NCBI RefSeq assembly: GCF_000235365.1
Contig: NC_016453.1
Location: 620,001 to 684,000 of the forward strand
Length of the DNA: 64,000 nt
Direction of reading: 5' to 3'
From: Eremothecium cymbalariae DBVPG#7215
Lineage: Eukaryota; Ascomycota; Saccharomycetes; Saccharomycetales; Saccharomycetaceae
Shown: in pieces, positions 12,833 through 22,842 of the stretch
Position numbering within the stretch: position 1 is the stretch's first letter
Layout: each line of letters begins with the position of its first letter
The notes under the pieces: model-generated
The model's database searches: none
What the model saw: only the letters and a program-made list of their open reading frames with translations
Told to the model about the DNA's origin: nothing
Translations under genes and position numbers: made by a program

Positions 12833-13279
12833 TCACCTAATAAATTCCTGATCTATCATTACATCTTCTTGATCTACACCGCCAGCAGCGTTCACACCTG
12901 AAACACTGACAACGTTTTGTTGTCTTGCCTTCATTAGAACCTTCTCAAATTTCTCCTTATGAGGCTCATTAATCCGTATACCATCTCTTAAAGAAAACGC
13001 CTGTCTGCACATAGGGCAGAGCCCTTTTGAAGTGGAGGTATTTAGCCACTGGTATATACAATGGACATGAAAATTGTGATGACACGAACCCACTATAAGT
13101 GGACACGTTTCTCCTGGTAATTTACAGTTGGGACATGTACCATTGTAGCTTGCACGGCAAATACCACAAACATCTTCATCATCTTCATCTTCGCCCTCAT
13201 GGAGATCACGTTTTAACTCCTTGGGCACATCCCAGTACCACGATGCCACACATTGTACGTTCTTTATCTGAAGCTGCAT
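12833..13279 (-). CDS. APC11: Anaphase-promoting complex RING subunit Apc11
   Basis: A 148-aa RING-H2 protein, the catalytic E2-binding subunit of the anaphase-promoting complex. Conserved pieces are VCGICRASYNGTCPNCK, CPLIVGSCHHNFHVHC and SKGLCPMCRQ, which supply the zinc-binding Cys/His set with the APC11-specific insertion. I start it at the ATG at 13279 (MQLQIKNVQC), which aligns with the start of the S. cerevisiae protein; the open frame continues 13 codons upstream but without an ATG. An acidic linker precedes the RING. APC11 and GRX6/GRX7 are also neighbours in S. cerevisiae (YDL008W, YDL010W). Confidence 0.95.
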   Translation of the reverse strand: MQLQIKNVQCVASWYWDVPKELKRDLHEGEDEDDEDVCGICRASYNGTCPNCKLPGETCPLIVGSCHHNFHVHCIYQWLNTSTSKGLCPMCRQAFSLRDGIRINEPHKEKFEKVLMKARQQNVVSVSGVNAAGGVDQEDVMIDQEFIR

Positions 13280-13520
13280 AATTAACGACAATAGAATAAC
13301 ACCATACAATCTTCTCAAGAATGGAACAGATGTTTTCCTATCCTTTCATGAAGGCGAAATTACAATATTACAAAATTTAGAGGACCTTCCTGACTTAGTT
13401 CATCAAAAAGGAAGAAAAAAAACCTGTTTCTCTTGTGTTCTGTTTTATGTAAACCTGTTAACTTTAGTAGTGATAGAGATAATAAAGAGATCACTGGATG
13501 CTCCCATGATAGGATCAATC

Positions 13521-14231
13521 TCAAGTGGACTTCTGCTTAGGAGTCACAGTGACCTTTTTGTCACTCCAATCTTCAATCGACTTTAATAATTCACCTTTAC
13601 TATGTAATGCGGATATCTCATCGTGACCACCCATAGATTTACCGTTTACTAGTAAATTAGGCACCGTTTTTCTGCCAGTCTGTTGAGAAATGTAGAACTG
13701 TAATTCCTTAGTACGCTTCTCAAGATCTAGTTCAATGACGACATAATCCGGAGTAAATTGATAATTCTGAGTTAAAAGCGATTTCAACTTGAGACTATAC
13801 GGACATGTTGTCTTAGAGAAAATAATAACCGGAGCCATGTCAAGGATTTTCTGATACCTATCGGCAGGATTATATCCTATGTTATCACTTGAATCTTCGG
13901 CTATATTTGGCTGATTTGACGAAGGTTTTTTTGCCTTGTCATTTACGGTTGTAACATCGACAACATGGTCGTTCTTTCTGTTTGAGATCTGACCGTCTTT
14001 ATTGGAATTTGCTTCAGTAGCTATATCCTCCTCTGCAATAGGCCTTTTAGGCTGCTTACGTCCTTCTCCTGGAAATGGCGAGTTGAACAACGAATTTCCA
14101 GTCGTTGAGTGCTGGAAGAGTAAGAAAGAAACAATAAAGAGTACCGTGGTTACCAGCAAAATGCGACCTGCTTTCTTAGTCAAGAATCTACTGTGCTTCT
14201 TGACTGACATTGGGGAGTTCGATAGGCTCAT
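13521..14231 (-). CDS. GRX7: Membrane-anchored monothiol glutaredoxin (Grx6/Grx7 type)
   Basis: A type II membrane protein with a short cytosolic tail, one transmembrane segment (ILLVTTVLFIVSFLLF), a polar stem and a lumenal glutaredoxin domain. The active site reads CPYS, as in S. cerevisiae Grx6 and Grx7, which act in the early secretory pathway. TVPN, the conserved cis-proline loop, and the GG motif for glutathione are present. Starts are ambiguous: ATGs lie at 14267, 14231 and 14210, and I chose 14231 to give a short tail as in the orthologues. It stands for the single ancestor of the GRX6/GRX7 pair. Confidence 0.9.
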   Translation of the reverse strand: MSLSNSPMSVKKHSRFLTKKAGRILLVTTVLFIVSFLLFQHSTTGNSLFNSPFPGEGRKQPKRPIAEEDIATEANSNKDGQISNRKNDHVVDVTTVNDKAKKPSSNQPNIAEDSSDNIGYNPADRYQKILDMAPVIIFSKTTCPYSLKLKSLLTQNYQFTPDYVVIELDLEKRTKELQFYISQQTGRKTVPNLLVNGKSMGGHDEISALHSKGELLKSIEDWSDKKVTVTPKQKST

Positions 14232-14570
14232 AACCGTTCGTATTAGGCAGCACGATCCTTCTATCATTATCACCAGTGTCAAGAGAGTAACGCGGGCTTT
14301 TTATATTTTGATTATTGCGGCCTGGCAAGTAGAAAGACACAGTTGTGCACCTGCTGTCATTAAGATTAACTAACACTAAATAGATTAAAGAGATCCAAGT
14401 GAAAGCTAGATATCTAGGATCTTTAGCTAACCTCTTACTTTTATGTTCCTAAAATGACATTACATTGTATCATGTTAAGGGCATCTGGATTCAGATTCAT
14501 CTGAGTTATATATCTGGATTGGTGATATATATATATATACGGAAAACCAGAAAACGAATAGACAAAAGGC

Positions 14571-16418
14571 CTAGTTCTTATTAAGCGCTTCATCGTGAGT
14601 ACGTTCCAAAAAGCTCAATCTACCCTTGATGTAATCACACATGGATGTCCAGCTCTCTTCGTCGATCAATGTTTTCTCGTAGTATTTAAACTTAACCCTT
14701 TTATCACATAGGTACTCATTAAATGTTTGAAAAGATCGTAGTTCTATGTCGTATCCATGCAATCTCTTCAAATTGGAATAAGAACGAATGTGTTGACCAT
14801 CTTCCATCAAATCTGTTGATAGTGATAATGGCTCAAGTTTCGGTAAATTGGAATGAACAAACATGACATCCAGTGGTTCCTGTGAGTTATAAGTACCAAA
14901 ATAAGTATTGTAAAAGTCGTTCACGTTGTAGGAACTTTCATAGGCTGCAGATCCTGCTGCATATTTTGCTTCAGTATCCTCTTTAGAATGAGTATAGCGT
15001 TCATAATCTTGACGAAAATCATGCTGTAACATTGCAACTCCACGGTATCCCGAAGATCTATGATATCCATCAACGCCAGTGACGGTACGAACCTGATAAA
15101 AAGGCAACTGGTAAAAACTGGCTGCAGCAATAAATGTTTCCTTATCACCTTCTCCAGAGGCACCTTGGGAGAACAACGGGTAATACCATGTGGGCCCATT
15201 AACGTTATAATAAAGGGAAAGCAACGCTGTTCCGAGATGTGTACGCTTGCTAATCATTAGTTGGCCCGATTCGGTTGACATGTCTGGTATTGCCCCTTCC
15301 AAATCATGCATGGGAACTGTCGAAAGACTATAGGGGTTTGAAGTGTATACTGAAGCTGGAGTAACATCGTCAATGCTGTTACGGACTCGTTTATTATAAT
15401 TGATGGGAATGCCCGCTACTTCGTAATATATCGGGCTTGTGGTGCGTCTCCAGAAATCAGGCCATAATACCAATCCGGTGGACTTGTATGGTTTGGATTC
15501 GAATATATCGTCCAAATTCTTTATAGGCAAGTTATCAGCGTCCAAAAGTAACAAATTCTGGAAACTAGATGCAATTATTGCAAAAGACTTCAATTGATAG
15601 CCCTTCACCTCGAAACTAGTAAGCACCGATTTTGGTAAAACATCAGAAAGGTAAATACACTTAGCGTTAAACTCTGGCAGCACATTGTTACAGAATTCAT
15701 GTTCTGATTCCTCATTCGGAGGAATTAATACTTCAACAGGAAGCGTTGTACCAACATTACGTAACGTTGTGATCATAAGAAATGCTAAAACACTAAACTT
15801 ACCACCTCCAACCGTAACAATACCATTACCAGTATACGAATCTAGAGGTAAAACCAACGATGCCAAATCAGCAACATAGTCTGAGTGTTTTTTTTTCAAC
15901 ATCTTTCTGTCTTTCCTTGACACTTGCAGGCATTTGCTAAGATGCTCATAGGAAAGTTTATACCACCATTTTTGGTCCTCCAATCTCCCCCCAATATCTT
16001 TGGTCAACTGACAATTCTCGCCACGAATTTTAGAACTGCTCCCACTTGGAGCATGTTTGCTTAACATATTAAACACCTTCTCATAAAATCCTCTCAATTT
16101 TGCTTGTCTACTCTCCTCTTCGGCAGTCGGTGTTGAATGTGACAAAAGCTTGTCAGGAATGGACTTCTCAGCATTGTCACTCCGTGATGCAGATTCCCTA
16201 TGTGTCTCGTCTTCTCCATTTATAGCATCGATAACCTCCTGTAATATCTGCCTATCCTTGCCATCACCTCCATTCAGTACTATCCAATCTTCCAAGTACG
16301 CATGAATGCTCTGTGAAAGTTCGCCTGTGATCGTTCTATTCGAAATAAGAAACAAACTGCAGACTATTAAAGTCAGCACTGTTAACCTTAACGTCTTCGA
16401 AAACCGTCTAGTTAACAT
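14571..16418 (-). CDS. MNN2: Golgi alpha-1,2-mannosyltransferase (Mnn2/Mnn5 family)
   Basis: A 615-aa type II Golgi protein that adds alpha-1,2-mannose branches to the outer-chain mannan of cell-wall glycoproteins, using GDP-mannose. The N-terminus has a basic tail and then a signal anchor at about residues 11-26. The catalytic domain (about 195-560) contains LLLDADNLPIKN, whose DAD is the metal/nucleotide-binding DxD motif. The position next to GRX7 matches YBR014C-YBR015C, which favours MNN2 over MNN5. Confidence 0.92.
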   Translation of the reverse strand: MLTRRFSKTLRLTVLTLIVCSLFLISNRTITGELSQSIHAYLEDWIVLNGGDGKDRQILQEVIDAINGEDETHRESASRSDNAEKSIPDKLLSHSTPTAEEESRQAKLRGFYEKVFNMLSKHAPSGSSSKIRGENCQLTKDIGGRLEDQKWWYKLSYEHLSKCLQVSRKDRKMLKKKHSDYVADLASLVLPLDSYTGNGIVTVGGGKFSVLAFLMITTLRNVGTTLPVEVLIPPNEESEHEFCNNVLPEFNAKCIYLSDVLPKSVLTSFEVKGYQLKSFAIIASSFQNLLLLDADNLPIKNLDDIFESKPYKSTGLVLWPDFWRRTTSPIYYEVAGIPINYNKRVRNSIDDVTPASVYTSNPYSLSTVPMHDLEGAIPDMSTESGQLMISKRTHLGTALLSLYYNVNGPTWYYPLFSQGASGEGDKETFIAAASFYQLPFYQVRTVTGVDGYHRSSGYRGVAMLQHDFRQDYERYTHSKEDTEAKYAAGSAAYESSYNVNDFYNTYFGTYNSQEPLDVMFVHSNLPKLEPLSLSTDLMEDGQHIRSYSNLKRLHGYDIELRSFQTFNEYLCDKRVKFKYYEKTLIDEESWTSMCDYIKGRLSFLERTHDEALNKN

Positions 16419-17750
16419 CCTTGCAAAACCTCCCTCTCTCTGTCCACCTATATGTCTGTGTTCACTAGACCTTTAGAAATTAGACAGTTCTTCACACAGT
16501 GCCCACAAGATTCCTGCACCGTTTAAGAAGTACGACGCAAAGATTCTTAAATAATATTAAACTGCTGGATAAACTCACTCCTATCAAAATACAAACAGCT
16601 GGACCGCTCTAACTCCTTCCAAACCCAAATCAGAATCCCTTTCTCTATCAATTATTTGACAACGCTCTCTCTAGCCTCCCTTTGAAAGATGTCAAGCTAC
16701 CTATAGAATAATATGTCCTCTCAAATAAAATCGATCAAGTAGCAAGCGGTGAAGTCTATTTTGTCAATTATACCACTTCTCTATCCTAATCGGAAAACTG
16801 TCGATTAACCTTTCTATCACTTGTCTAATGCGTTTATCTATAAAAATAATATATAAGACGATAACCGAAGAATTTCATTCATCGCTTCGCTTTTTCTTTG
16901 TTTCTATTATCTCCTGCTACTGCTACTGCTACTGCTTCTTCTGCTGCTGCTGCGTGTTTACGTAAAAAGCTCTCGAGAGCCGGTGATCCAATGTTTTCTC
17001 GAGCTCGTTCTCGAGCAAGCGGCCGCAGATCAACTTCCTTAATAAAAACTGTATAAACTCTTTTGATCCGATGATACTGCCTTTTGCGGGTTGCGAAATG
17101 AAAACACATCAACGTAGAAATTTCCGAAAATTTTATAACATCTATACATCACGAACAATGACACAAAGACAGAACCAAAGACTCTCAAACTGGTATAAGG
17201 AGTTTTGGGTACTATTGGGTAAATATTTCCGTCAGGAGAAGGCCAAAGTGGTCAATGGTAAGCGGGGATTGTATTTGAGTGGACAATGGGTCTGCGTGCT
17301 TGAGAAGAAACTAGAATGCGAGCCTTGTTCCCTGTGGCGGCGGAGTCCGATGGGGCGGAATACGGCATAGAAGCCTGACAGTCGCTATACTGTGTGTGAA
17401 TGTGCAGGAAACAGATCCTGAATACCTTTTCCGATTGTTGTGTAACAACGGTATAGTTTGGAAGTGTGCGAGTGATGGTTGTAGTGGAAGGGGAGGTTTA
17501 CGTAGATATTTGCAGGCGCAGAGAGATGCGATTCTGTGGTCTATGGTTGTGAATAAGAGAGTAAGTTCTTGAGCGAGCTGCAGAAGGCAGTTTTACAAGA
17601 AGTAGTTGTTGGGGCTACACGAACAAGAGAATAGGGTATGTTTAGCGAGATTGGTTGCGGAGGGAGGTCATTGTTTTTGTATTAAAATAAAATAAAATAA
17701 AATAAAATAGAATAAAAAGAATAAAATTAAAAAAGCCGTTTTTTAATGTA
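16419..17750. other. Intergenic, MNN2 promoter and unknown-gene promoter
   Basis: A 1.33-kb divergent interval at a synteny junction. It contains a GCT/CTG-rich tract at 16917-16955, a short stretch (16969-17026) with three CTCGAG sites and one GCGGCCGC, and an AAAAT pentanucleotide repeat at 17684-17709. Two open frames, 16879-17109 (minus, 76 aa, Arg/Glu/Ala-rich) and 17071-17370 (plus, 99 aa), overlap each other and resemble nothing I know; I do not call them. Confidence 0.5.
17684..17709. repeat. AAAAT pentanucleotide repeat
   Basis: About five AAAAT units, continued by imperfect A-rich sequence to about 17735, directly upstream of the unknown gene starting at 17751. An AT-rich tract here could serve as a nucleosome-free promoter element. 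Confidence 0.8.
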
Positions 17751-18959
17751 ATGCTTTTTAAGAATTTGAGAGTACAGATCTTGAGTATAGAAAAGATGGG
17801 TTTTGTGGCGGGGAATGTCAGGGAGATGATTTTTTATTTGGTACGATGGTTACAGATTATTGTAGTGGCAAGGGAGTGGTTTGTTGGGAGATGTGCAGTG
17901 GGGGTTTTAGGGAAGAGTATATTAAAAGATTATGGGGAAGTTGGGCTTCACAACGGGTTTTTGGAGCCCATTGTCGCATCAGCACAGGAATTAGCGCTTC
18001 GAACGTTTTATTGTGAGGGGGATACGTTTGCAAAAGTTTATGTTAGGTTGAAAGCGTTGGAGATGACGACAACGACAGAGGATTTAAAGAAGATTTTAGA
18101 AAATGGATTAAGGATGGGAGTGAAGGTAGAATGGGAGGAGAATAAGAGTGATCAAGATGGGAAAGTGTATGAGGCGATACTTGAGGAGGCGAGAGAGGCG
18201 GAGGTTGCAGATTTGATTGCTCGAGAGGAGAGTGGAGTTATCGAACCTGGGCTTTTTGGATCTGGCAGGAACAGAAGTAGCCGCGCTCACAGTAGTGAAC
18301 TTGTTCAGGATTTGGCAGAGCTTGAACGGCCTATCTTTGATGTTGCTTCGGCGTATATAGAGGCGCTAAAATCTTTGAAGGCTACTTTCCAGGAACCTGG
18401 GAATGTTAATTCTGATGTGTTTGTCGAATGGTTGAACGAATGGTTCATTAAGTCACCATTGTTATTTCGTCTGTCTTTATCACAGATTAAGAGTACCGCC
18501 AAGCGGATGGCTCGTGATGGAAAATACAGGGTGTACTATCTTAATAGAATTTTAACCGGGGCTTGGTTCTATGTTGATATTAATCTTGCTGCCCAGAGGT
18601 TGTTTGGAGAGTATCGAAATGGCTTTGATGATATCTATCCCACAATGTATGATCAGTTTCTTCACAGTATGAACAATTCTTTTATCGAAGAATTCAATGA
18701 GTTTTACCATAGACCGCAGTTTCTTTCAGAATCTTTGACAGACGGAGAAGCCACTGAGGTATTGAATAGAATGTTAGAATGTTCTTTTCGCGGAGTTTTT
18801 GCACTAAAACAGCCTTTGACCGCTTGCTTCCTTGGAGTCACATTCGTATCTGCGCATGATGAATGTTATAAAACAATTGTAAATACCACCCACAGAGAGA
18901 TGGTCCTTATATATAAGCTCATAACTATGTACATGTCAATGAAAAGCAAGCTAGACTAG
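17751..18959 (+). CDS. Unrecognised 402-aa protein at a synteny junction
   Basis: A 402-codon frame from an ATG; a second Met at residue 16 is an alternative start. I do not recognise the family. The N-terminal part has a hydrophobic stretch (about residues 27-45, IFYLVRWLQIIVV) that could be a membrane segment. The middle (about 100-170) is charged and rich in Glu and Lys. The C-terminal half looks like a well-folded helical domain rich in aromatic residues (FVEWLNEWF, RVYYLNRILTGAWFYVD). Length and composition argue for a real gene. It sits between MNN2 (chr II/IV block) and MDM20 (chr XV/II block), where I know no conserved gene, so it may be lineage-restricted or fast-evolving. Function unknown. 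Confidence 0.65.
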   Translation: MLFKNLRVQILSIEKMGFVAGNVREMIFYLVRWLQIIVVAREWFVGRCAVGVLGKSILKDYGEVGLHNGFLEPIVASAQELALRTFYCEGDTFAKVYVRLKALEMTTTTEDLKKILENGLRMGVKVEWEENKSDQDGKVYEAILEEAREAEVADLIAREESGVIEPGLFGSGRNRSSRAHSSELVQDLAELERPIFDVASAYIEALKSLKATFQEPGNVNSDVFVEWLNEWFIKSPLLFRLSLSQIKSTAKRMARDGKYRVYYLNRILTGAWFYVDINLAAQRLFGEYRNGFDDIYPTMYDQFLHSMNNSFIEEFNEFYHRPQFLSESLTDGEATEVLNRMLECSFRGVFALKQPLTACFLGVTFVSAHDECYKTIVNTTHREMVLIYKLITMYMSMKSKLD

Positions 18960-18981
18960 GCATTTGCTATGGGAAATTGGT

Positions 18982-21282
18982 TTATAGGTTGCGTATACCT
19001 TTGCAAACCTCATTAATGGAGGCAATAATCTGCGTTTTTATAGAGTTGTAGGATAATTTATCCAAGAGTTGATTATCAACTTGGCTTTCTTCAATGTCTT
19101 GAGCAAACGCATGGAAGTAGCTACTACATTGAGTTCTCAAGCTGCATAATTTTTCCTTGATAAGCTTCTTCATTGGTTCATCTTTGATTCGCTTTATGTT
19201 GTATAATGTCTTAAATGTCATGAGCAAAGTGGTGTAACCATGGATAAGTTTCCAGTCACGCTCATGAGAAAAGTCTGGCACATTATTGATAAGAGACCAT
19301 AGGCCCTCTGTAGTCATATCGGGAACATGCTGATATAATTCTACGTAAACTTTCCATGTCCATGTTTCGTAAACGGTAAAACAACTAAAAGACAGGGTCA
19401 TAGTCTCGAGGGCTTTATCAACCAATTCATCATGGGTGCCAAGACCAATGCATTCCAAGATGAGTTCTTGTAGCAGCTGTAGAGTAACGTAATTGGCATC
19501 AACATTCATATATTCTATTGGAATTCCAGAGATGCCAGCTAGCGCAAAGTCTCTATTGTCTGCCCAATTGCCAAACTTGTCAAATCCTAGTTTCAATAGT
19601 TCAGAATGTAGGCGCTTTAAATGAGCCCCCCTTTTGTCATTGCAGAGACGAAGTAATTTTAAATGGTCGCTAATTCTGAGCCACCTCATGATAGATCTCT
19701 GTAACTGATCGTAGAATGAGAACATACCAGGGATCTTGGTGAAACTACTTTTTTCAAAGGCGATTTTGAGTAGCCTAGGAATGCTTTCCAATGACTGATA
19801 TATTTGACATTCACCTTCATCGATTCGAGATTTCTTTAAAAAATCGTGGTTCCTATTCGGATAGAGAGTAGAGTACCTGGTATACAGCAGATGATCAAGA
19901 ATGTCATTTTGAACATTTTTAACTTTCAACATACTATAGTGCTGATATGCGATAGGAGTCAAACCTAAATTCTGATATAAGGCTATTAGAGCAATCCTGG
20001 TATCATAGTTATATGGGTCTTGTTCTTGGTAGGATTCTAAAATGGATATTGCAGTTACGATTTTCCCAAGGTCCATTTTTTGTTCTTGCAACAAGTTTCT
20101 AACAACGTTAAGTATAAAGAAAGAACAACTGGAATAGTCTGTTTTAGGTTTACTGTTCAAAGTAGACTGGTATTTTAAAAATAGTTCCGTGAATTCTTCT
20201 ACATCTGTAGACTCCAAAAGCTTGATCCTATTAGCATCCGAAACAATATCACGTTCGTAACTATCAAAAATATCGCTGATCAGAGCCCTATCAATATGTT
20301 CCATATAATGACCAATATCAATTGCACAACAAGGTTTCCCGTGAAACTTGTCCAAGTAACGCCTCAGAGATGGTTCTGTGATAACTCCATCATAGATAAG
20401 ATTCAGTTCAATATGTGCCAAATAGCCGTTGCGACTATTAGAAAACTGTGCTTCTATCTCCTCCTTCGATTTTTGAACTTTGGCACCCGAGAGAATCAGA
20501 TCCTTCAACAATTTGAAGTCGTCCAAATGTACCAACAAGCTTTTGCAAACCTCGTAAAGGATCTCGTACCTTTCTACGTTTTTAAGATTATCAACCAACA
20601 GATCTTTCAAATATAAGTCGAGGGAGTCTTCACGGTTGGTTCCCCAATGATTCAGAATCAATTCTATAATCTCATCTGCCTTTTCATCGCCTAACAAACC
20701 GCAGATATGGCAAAATACAACCACTTCTTGTTCATCCCTAAACGGCTTCAATTGTGACAACATCTGATAAGAAAGTTGCGGCAACAAGCGTATATCCTTA
20801 TCCTCCAACGTATTCGAAGAACATTTGTACCAAGTTAATAGCACAACAGCATTCCAAAACTTATTAGCTCTTGAATTCTTAGAATATCGGGACAATTGAA
20901 ACGAAGCCTTGTTCAAATAATTAAAGTCCAAATCCTCAATTGCCTGGTCAAACCACTTATCACACAGTTCAAAGCTAGGGTACTTATTCACCGCCATTTG
21001 ATATGGCTTCAAAGGAGGTATTGGAGAATTCAGTGCCATGAGAAAATCATGCAACAACTTCAAAGACTTGGAATCACCGGGTAGACTAATATTTGGCTCA
21101 ATTAATGGAGCCAACTTTGACGCATAATCATATTTGCCTGGAGATTGCTTGAACTTGGTATATTGTTCCAAGATTTTGAAATAAATCGAAGACGGGAATT
21201 GTCTTGTCAGCTGGCCTACCAAATTGAGGGCCTGTTTAAACGACTCCTGGTCAATTAAGTCAAACACTTCCTGATCCTTCAT
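18982..21282 (-). CDS. MDM20: NatB N-terminal acetyltransferase auxiliary subunit Mdm20
   Basis: A 766-aa helical-repeat (TPR-like) protein, close to the 796 aa of S. cerevisiae Mdm20 (YOL076W). It anchors the catalytic subunit Nat3 to ribosomes; NatB acetylates nascent Met-Asp/Glu/Asn/Gln N-termini, including tropomyosin and actin, hence its role in actin cables and mitochondrial inheritance. The family is recognised by overall sequence and by its position next to BRX1 and ATP19 in the conserved orientation. It is convergent with the unknown gene at 17751, with only 22 bp between stops. Confidence 0.88.
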   Translation of the reverse strand: MKDQEVFDLIDQESFKQALNLVGQLTRQFPSSIYFKILEQYTKFKQSPGKYDYASKLAPLIEPNISLPGDSKSLKLLHDFLMALNSPIPPLKPYQMAVNKYPSFELCDKWFDQAIEDLDFNYLNKASFQLSRYSKNSRANKFWNAVVLLTWYKCSSNTLEDKDIRLLPQLSYQMLSQLKPFRDEQEVVVFCHICGLLGDEKADEIIELILNHWGTNREDSLDLYLKDLLVDNLKNVERYEILYEVCKSLLVHLDDFKLLKDLILSGAKVQKSKEEIEAQFSNSRNGYLAHIELNLIYDGVITEPSLRRYLDKFHGKPCCAIDIGHYMEHIDRALISDIFDSYERDIVSDANRIKLLESTDVEEFTELFLKYQSTLNSKPKTDYSSCSFFILNVVRNLLQEQKMDLGKIVTAISILESYQEQDPYNYDTRIALIALYQNLGLTPIAYQHYSMLKVKNVQNDILDHLLYTRYSTLYPNRNHDFLKKSRIDEGECQIYQSLESIPRLLKIAFEKSSFTKIPGMFSFYDQLQRSIMRWLRISDHLKLLRLCNDKRGAHLKRLHSELLKLGFDKFGNWADNRDFALAGISGIPIEYMNVDANYVTLQLLQELILECIGLGTHDELVDKALETMTLSFSCFTVYETWTWKVYVELYQHVPDMTTEGLWSLINNVPDFSHERDWKLIHGYTTLLMTFKTLYNIKRIKDEPMKKLIKEKLCSLRTQCSSYFHAFAQDIEESQVDNQLLDKLSYNSIKTQIIASINEVCKGIRNL

Positions 21283-21747
21283 ATGTTTCTAGCAAAGGTT
21301 CCAACAGTAATAAAAAACACTAAAAACAAAATGAATATCACTAAAAGATGATCCAGGAACTTATACTCTCATCCTAGTGATTCTTGTAAAAACTTCAAAG
21401 CTTAAATGTTCTTCCTTCACTGGTAAAAGTGAAAATCTAAACCGTGAAAAGGCGATAAACTACAGTTCAACACACGTGATTAATCTCCGAATCATTTTAA
21501 AACAAAAGGGGATATTGGAACGAATTCTTCCCCGATGCAACTCCTAAATGCCCATTTACATGACATATTACAAGAGCTAGGCTTTTTGAACAGATTCTCT
21601 TACTCGTTAGTCCTCGAAGTTGTATTGACTTTTCTTTTTTCTGGACGCTTCAGAACATGAAAAATTTTAAAATGGCGATGATGATAATGAGATGAGATGG
21701 CAAACTAACCAATACGTTAGACAGAAAGTACAAGCCAGCATTCAAGG
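21283..21747. promoter_or_regulatory. MDM20/BRX1 divergent promoter with RRPE and PAC-like motifs
   Basis: TGAAAAATTTT at 21658-21668 matches the rRNA-processing element (RRPE) exactly and GCGATGAT at 21675-21682 matches the PAC element at 7 of 8 positions. Both are 65-90 bp before the BRX1 ATG, the usual place in ribosome-biogenesis genes. A CACGTG core lies at 21473-21478. The remainder is featureless AT-rich sequence. Confidence 0.65.
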
Positions 21748-22624
21748 ATGTCGAGTATTTACAAGGCTTTACATAGTGATTCTAGAATGAAGGGTTTAAA
21801 CTCTGCAAATGAAAAACAATTTGTGAACAAACAACGGACGTTGTTAATTTCTTCTAGAGGTGTTACATACAGGCATCGTCATTTGATTCAAGACTTAAAC
21901 AGTCTGTTACCGCATTCTAGAAAGGAACCAAAACTAGACACAAAAAAGGATTTGGGACAGTTGAACGAAATCTCAGAATTGTACAACTGTAACAATATTT
22001 TATTTTTTGAAGCGAGAAAGCATCAGGATTTATACATGTGGATGTCGAAACCGCCTAACGGCCCAACAATCAAGTTTTACGTACAAAATCTGCATACCAT
22101 GGATGAGTTAAACTTCACAGGTAATTGTTTGAAGGGGTCTAGACCAGTTTTGTCTTTTGACTCTAAATTCGACTCACAACCGCAGCTAAAGTTGATTAAG
22201 GAATTATTCATTCATAACTTTGGTGTTCCACCACAGGCTAGAAAATCCAAACCATTTATTGACCATGTAATGTCTTTTAGCATAGTAGATGACAAGATTT
22301 GGATTAGGAACTATGAAATTTCTCATGCGGCAAGGAACACTGAGGAGTACGAAGAAAAGCAAGAAGAAGATATGTCTTTAGTAGAAATTGGACCAAGATT
22401 TGTACTAACTCCTATTTTGATCTTGGAAGGCTCCTTTGGGGGGTCCAAAAATCTATGAAAACAAACAATACGTTTCTCCAAATGTAGTGAGAGCCCAGCA
22501 GAAGCAACAAGCTGCAGCGGAAGCCAAGTCTAGAGTTGATGCTGCAATTCAGAGAAAAGTGAAGAAAAGGGAAAACATTTTGGCTGTGGACCCTTTGTCA
22601 AATGAAGCCTTGTTCAAAGATTGA
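21748..22624 (+). pseudogene. BRX1: Ribosome biogenesis protein Brx1, split by one frameshift
   Basis: Brx1 is an essential BRIX-domain protein of 60S subunit assembly in the nucleolus. The first frame (21748-22458) covers the BRIX domain and breaks after SFGG; the next frame (to 22624) continues with PKIYENKQYVSPN, the conserved C-terminus. Removing one G from the G6 run at 22438-22443 rejoins the frames and gives 291 aa, exactly the S. cerevisiae length. Because the gene is essential, the extra base is most likely a sequence or assembly error rather than a real defect. RRPE and PAC-like motifs lie upstream. Confidence 0.93.
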
Positions 22625-22842
22625 CTAACTGTAGCTTAGTATGCTAGAGTTAGGAAAGAACCACAATAATGTATAGAATTGATTATTTTTAGGATTTAGC
22701 ATACCTAAAATCTGAATGTATATTATTTTCACGTCATTATAAAAACTCTACACATATAGAAACATCATGAACAATCAGATTCAAAAGTAGAAATCGGAAA
22801 GTAATCACCATCCACATCATATACCAATTTAGTCTGATATTT

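Noticed and set aside
13280..13318. N-terminal extension of Apc11 with a hydrophobic, signal-like stretch
   Set aside because: The extension has no ATG; the protein aligns from the internal Met, so no signal peptide is present.
16879..17109. 76-aa Arg/Glu/Ala-rich frame upstream of MNN2 on the same strand
   Set aside because: It derives from a GCT-type repeat, overlaps another frame on the opposite strand, and has no recognisable similarity.
17101..17150. TTTCCGAAAATTTTATA resembling a point-centromere CDEIII core
   Set aside because: The flanks on either side are not the 80-160 bp very AT-rich CDEII with a CACGTG-type CDEI, so this is not a centromere.
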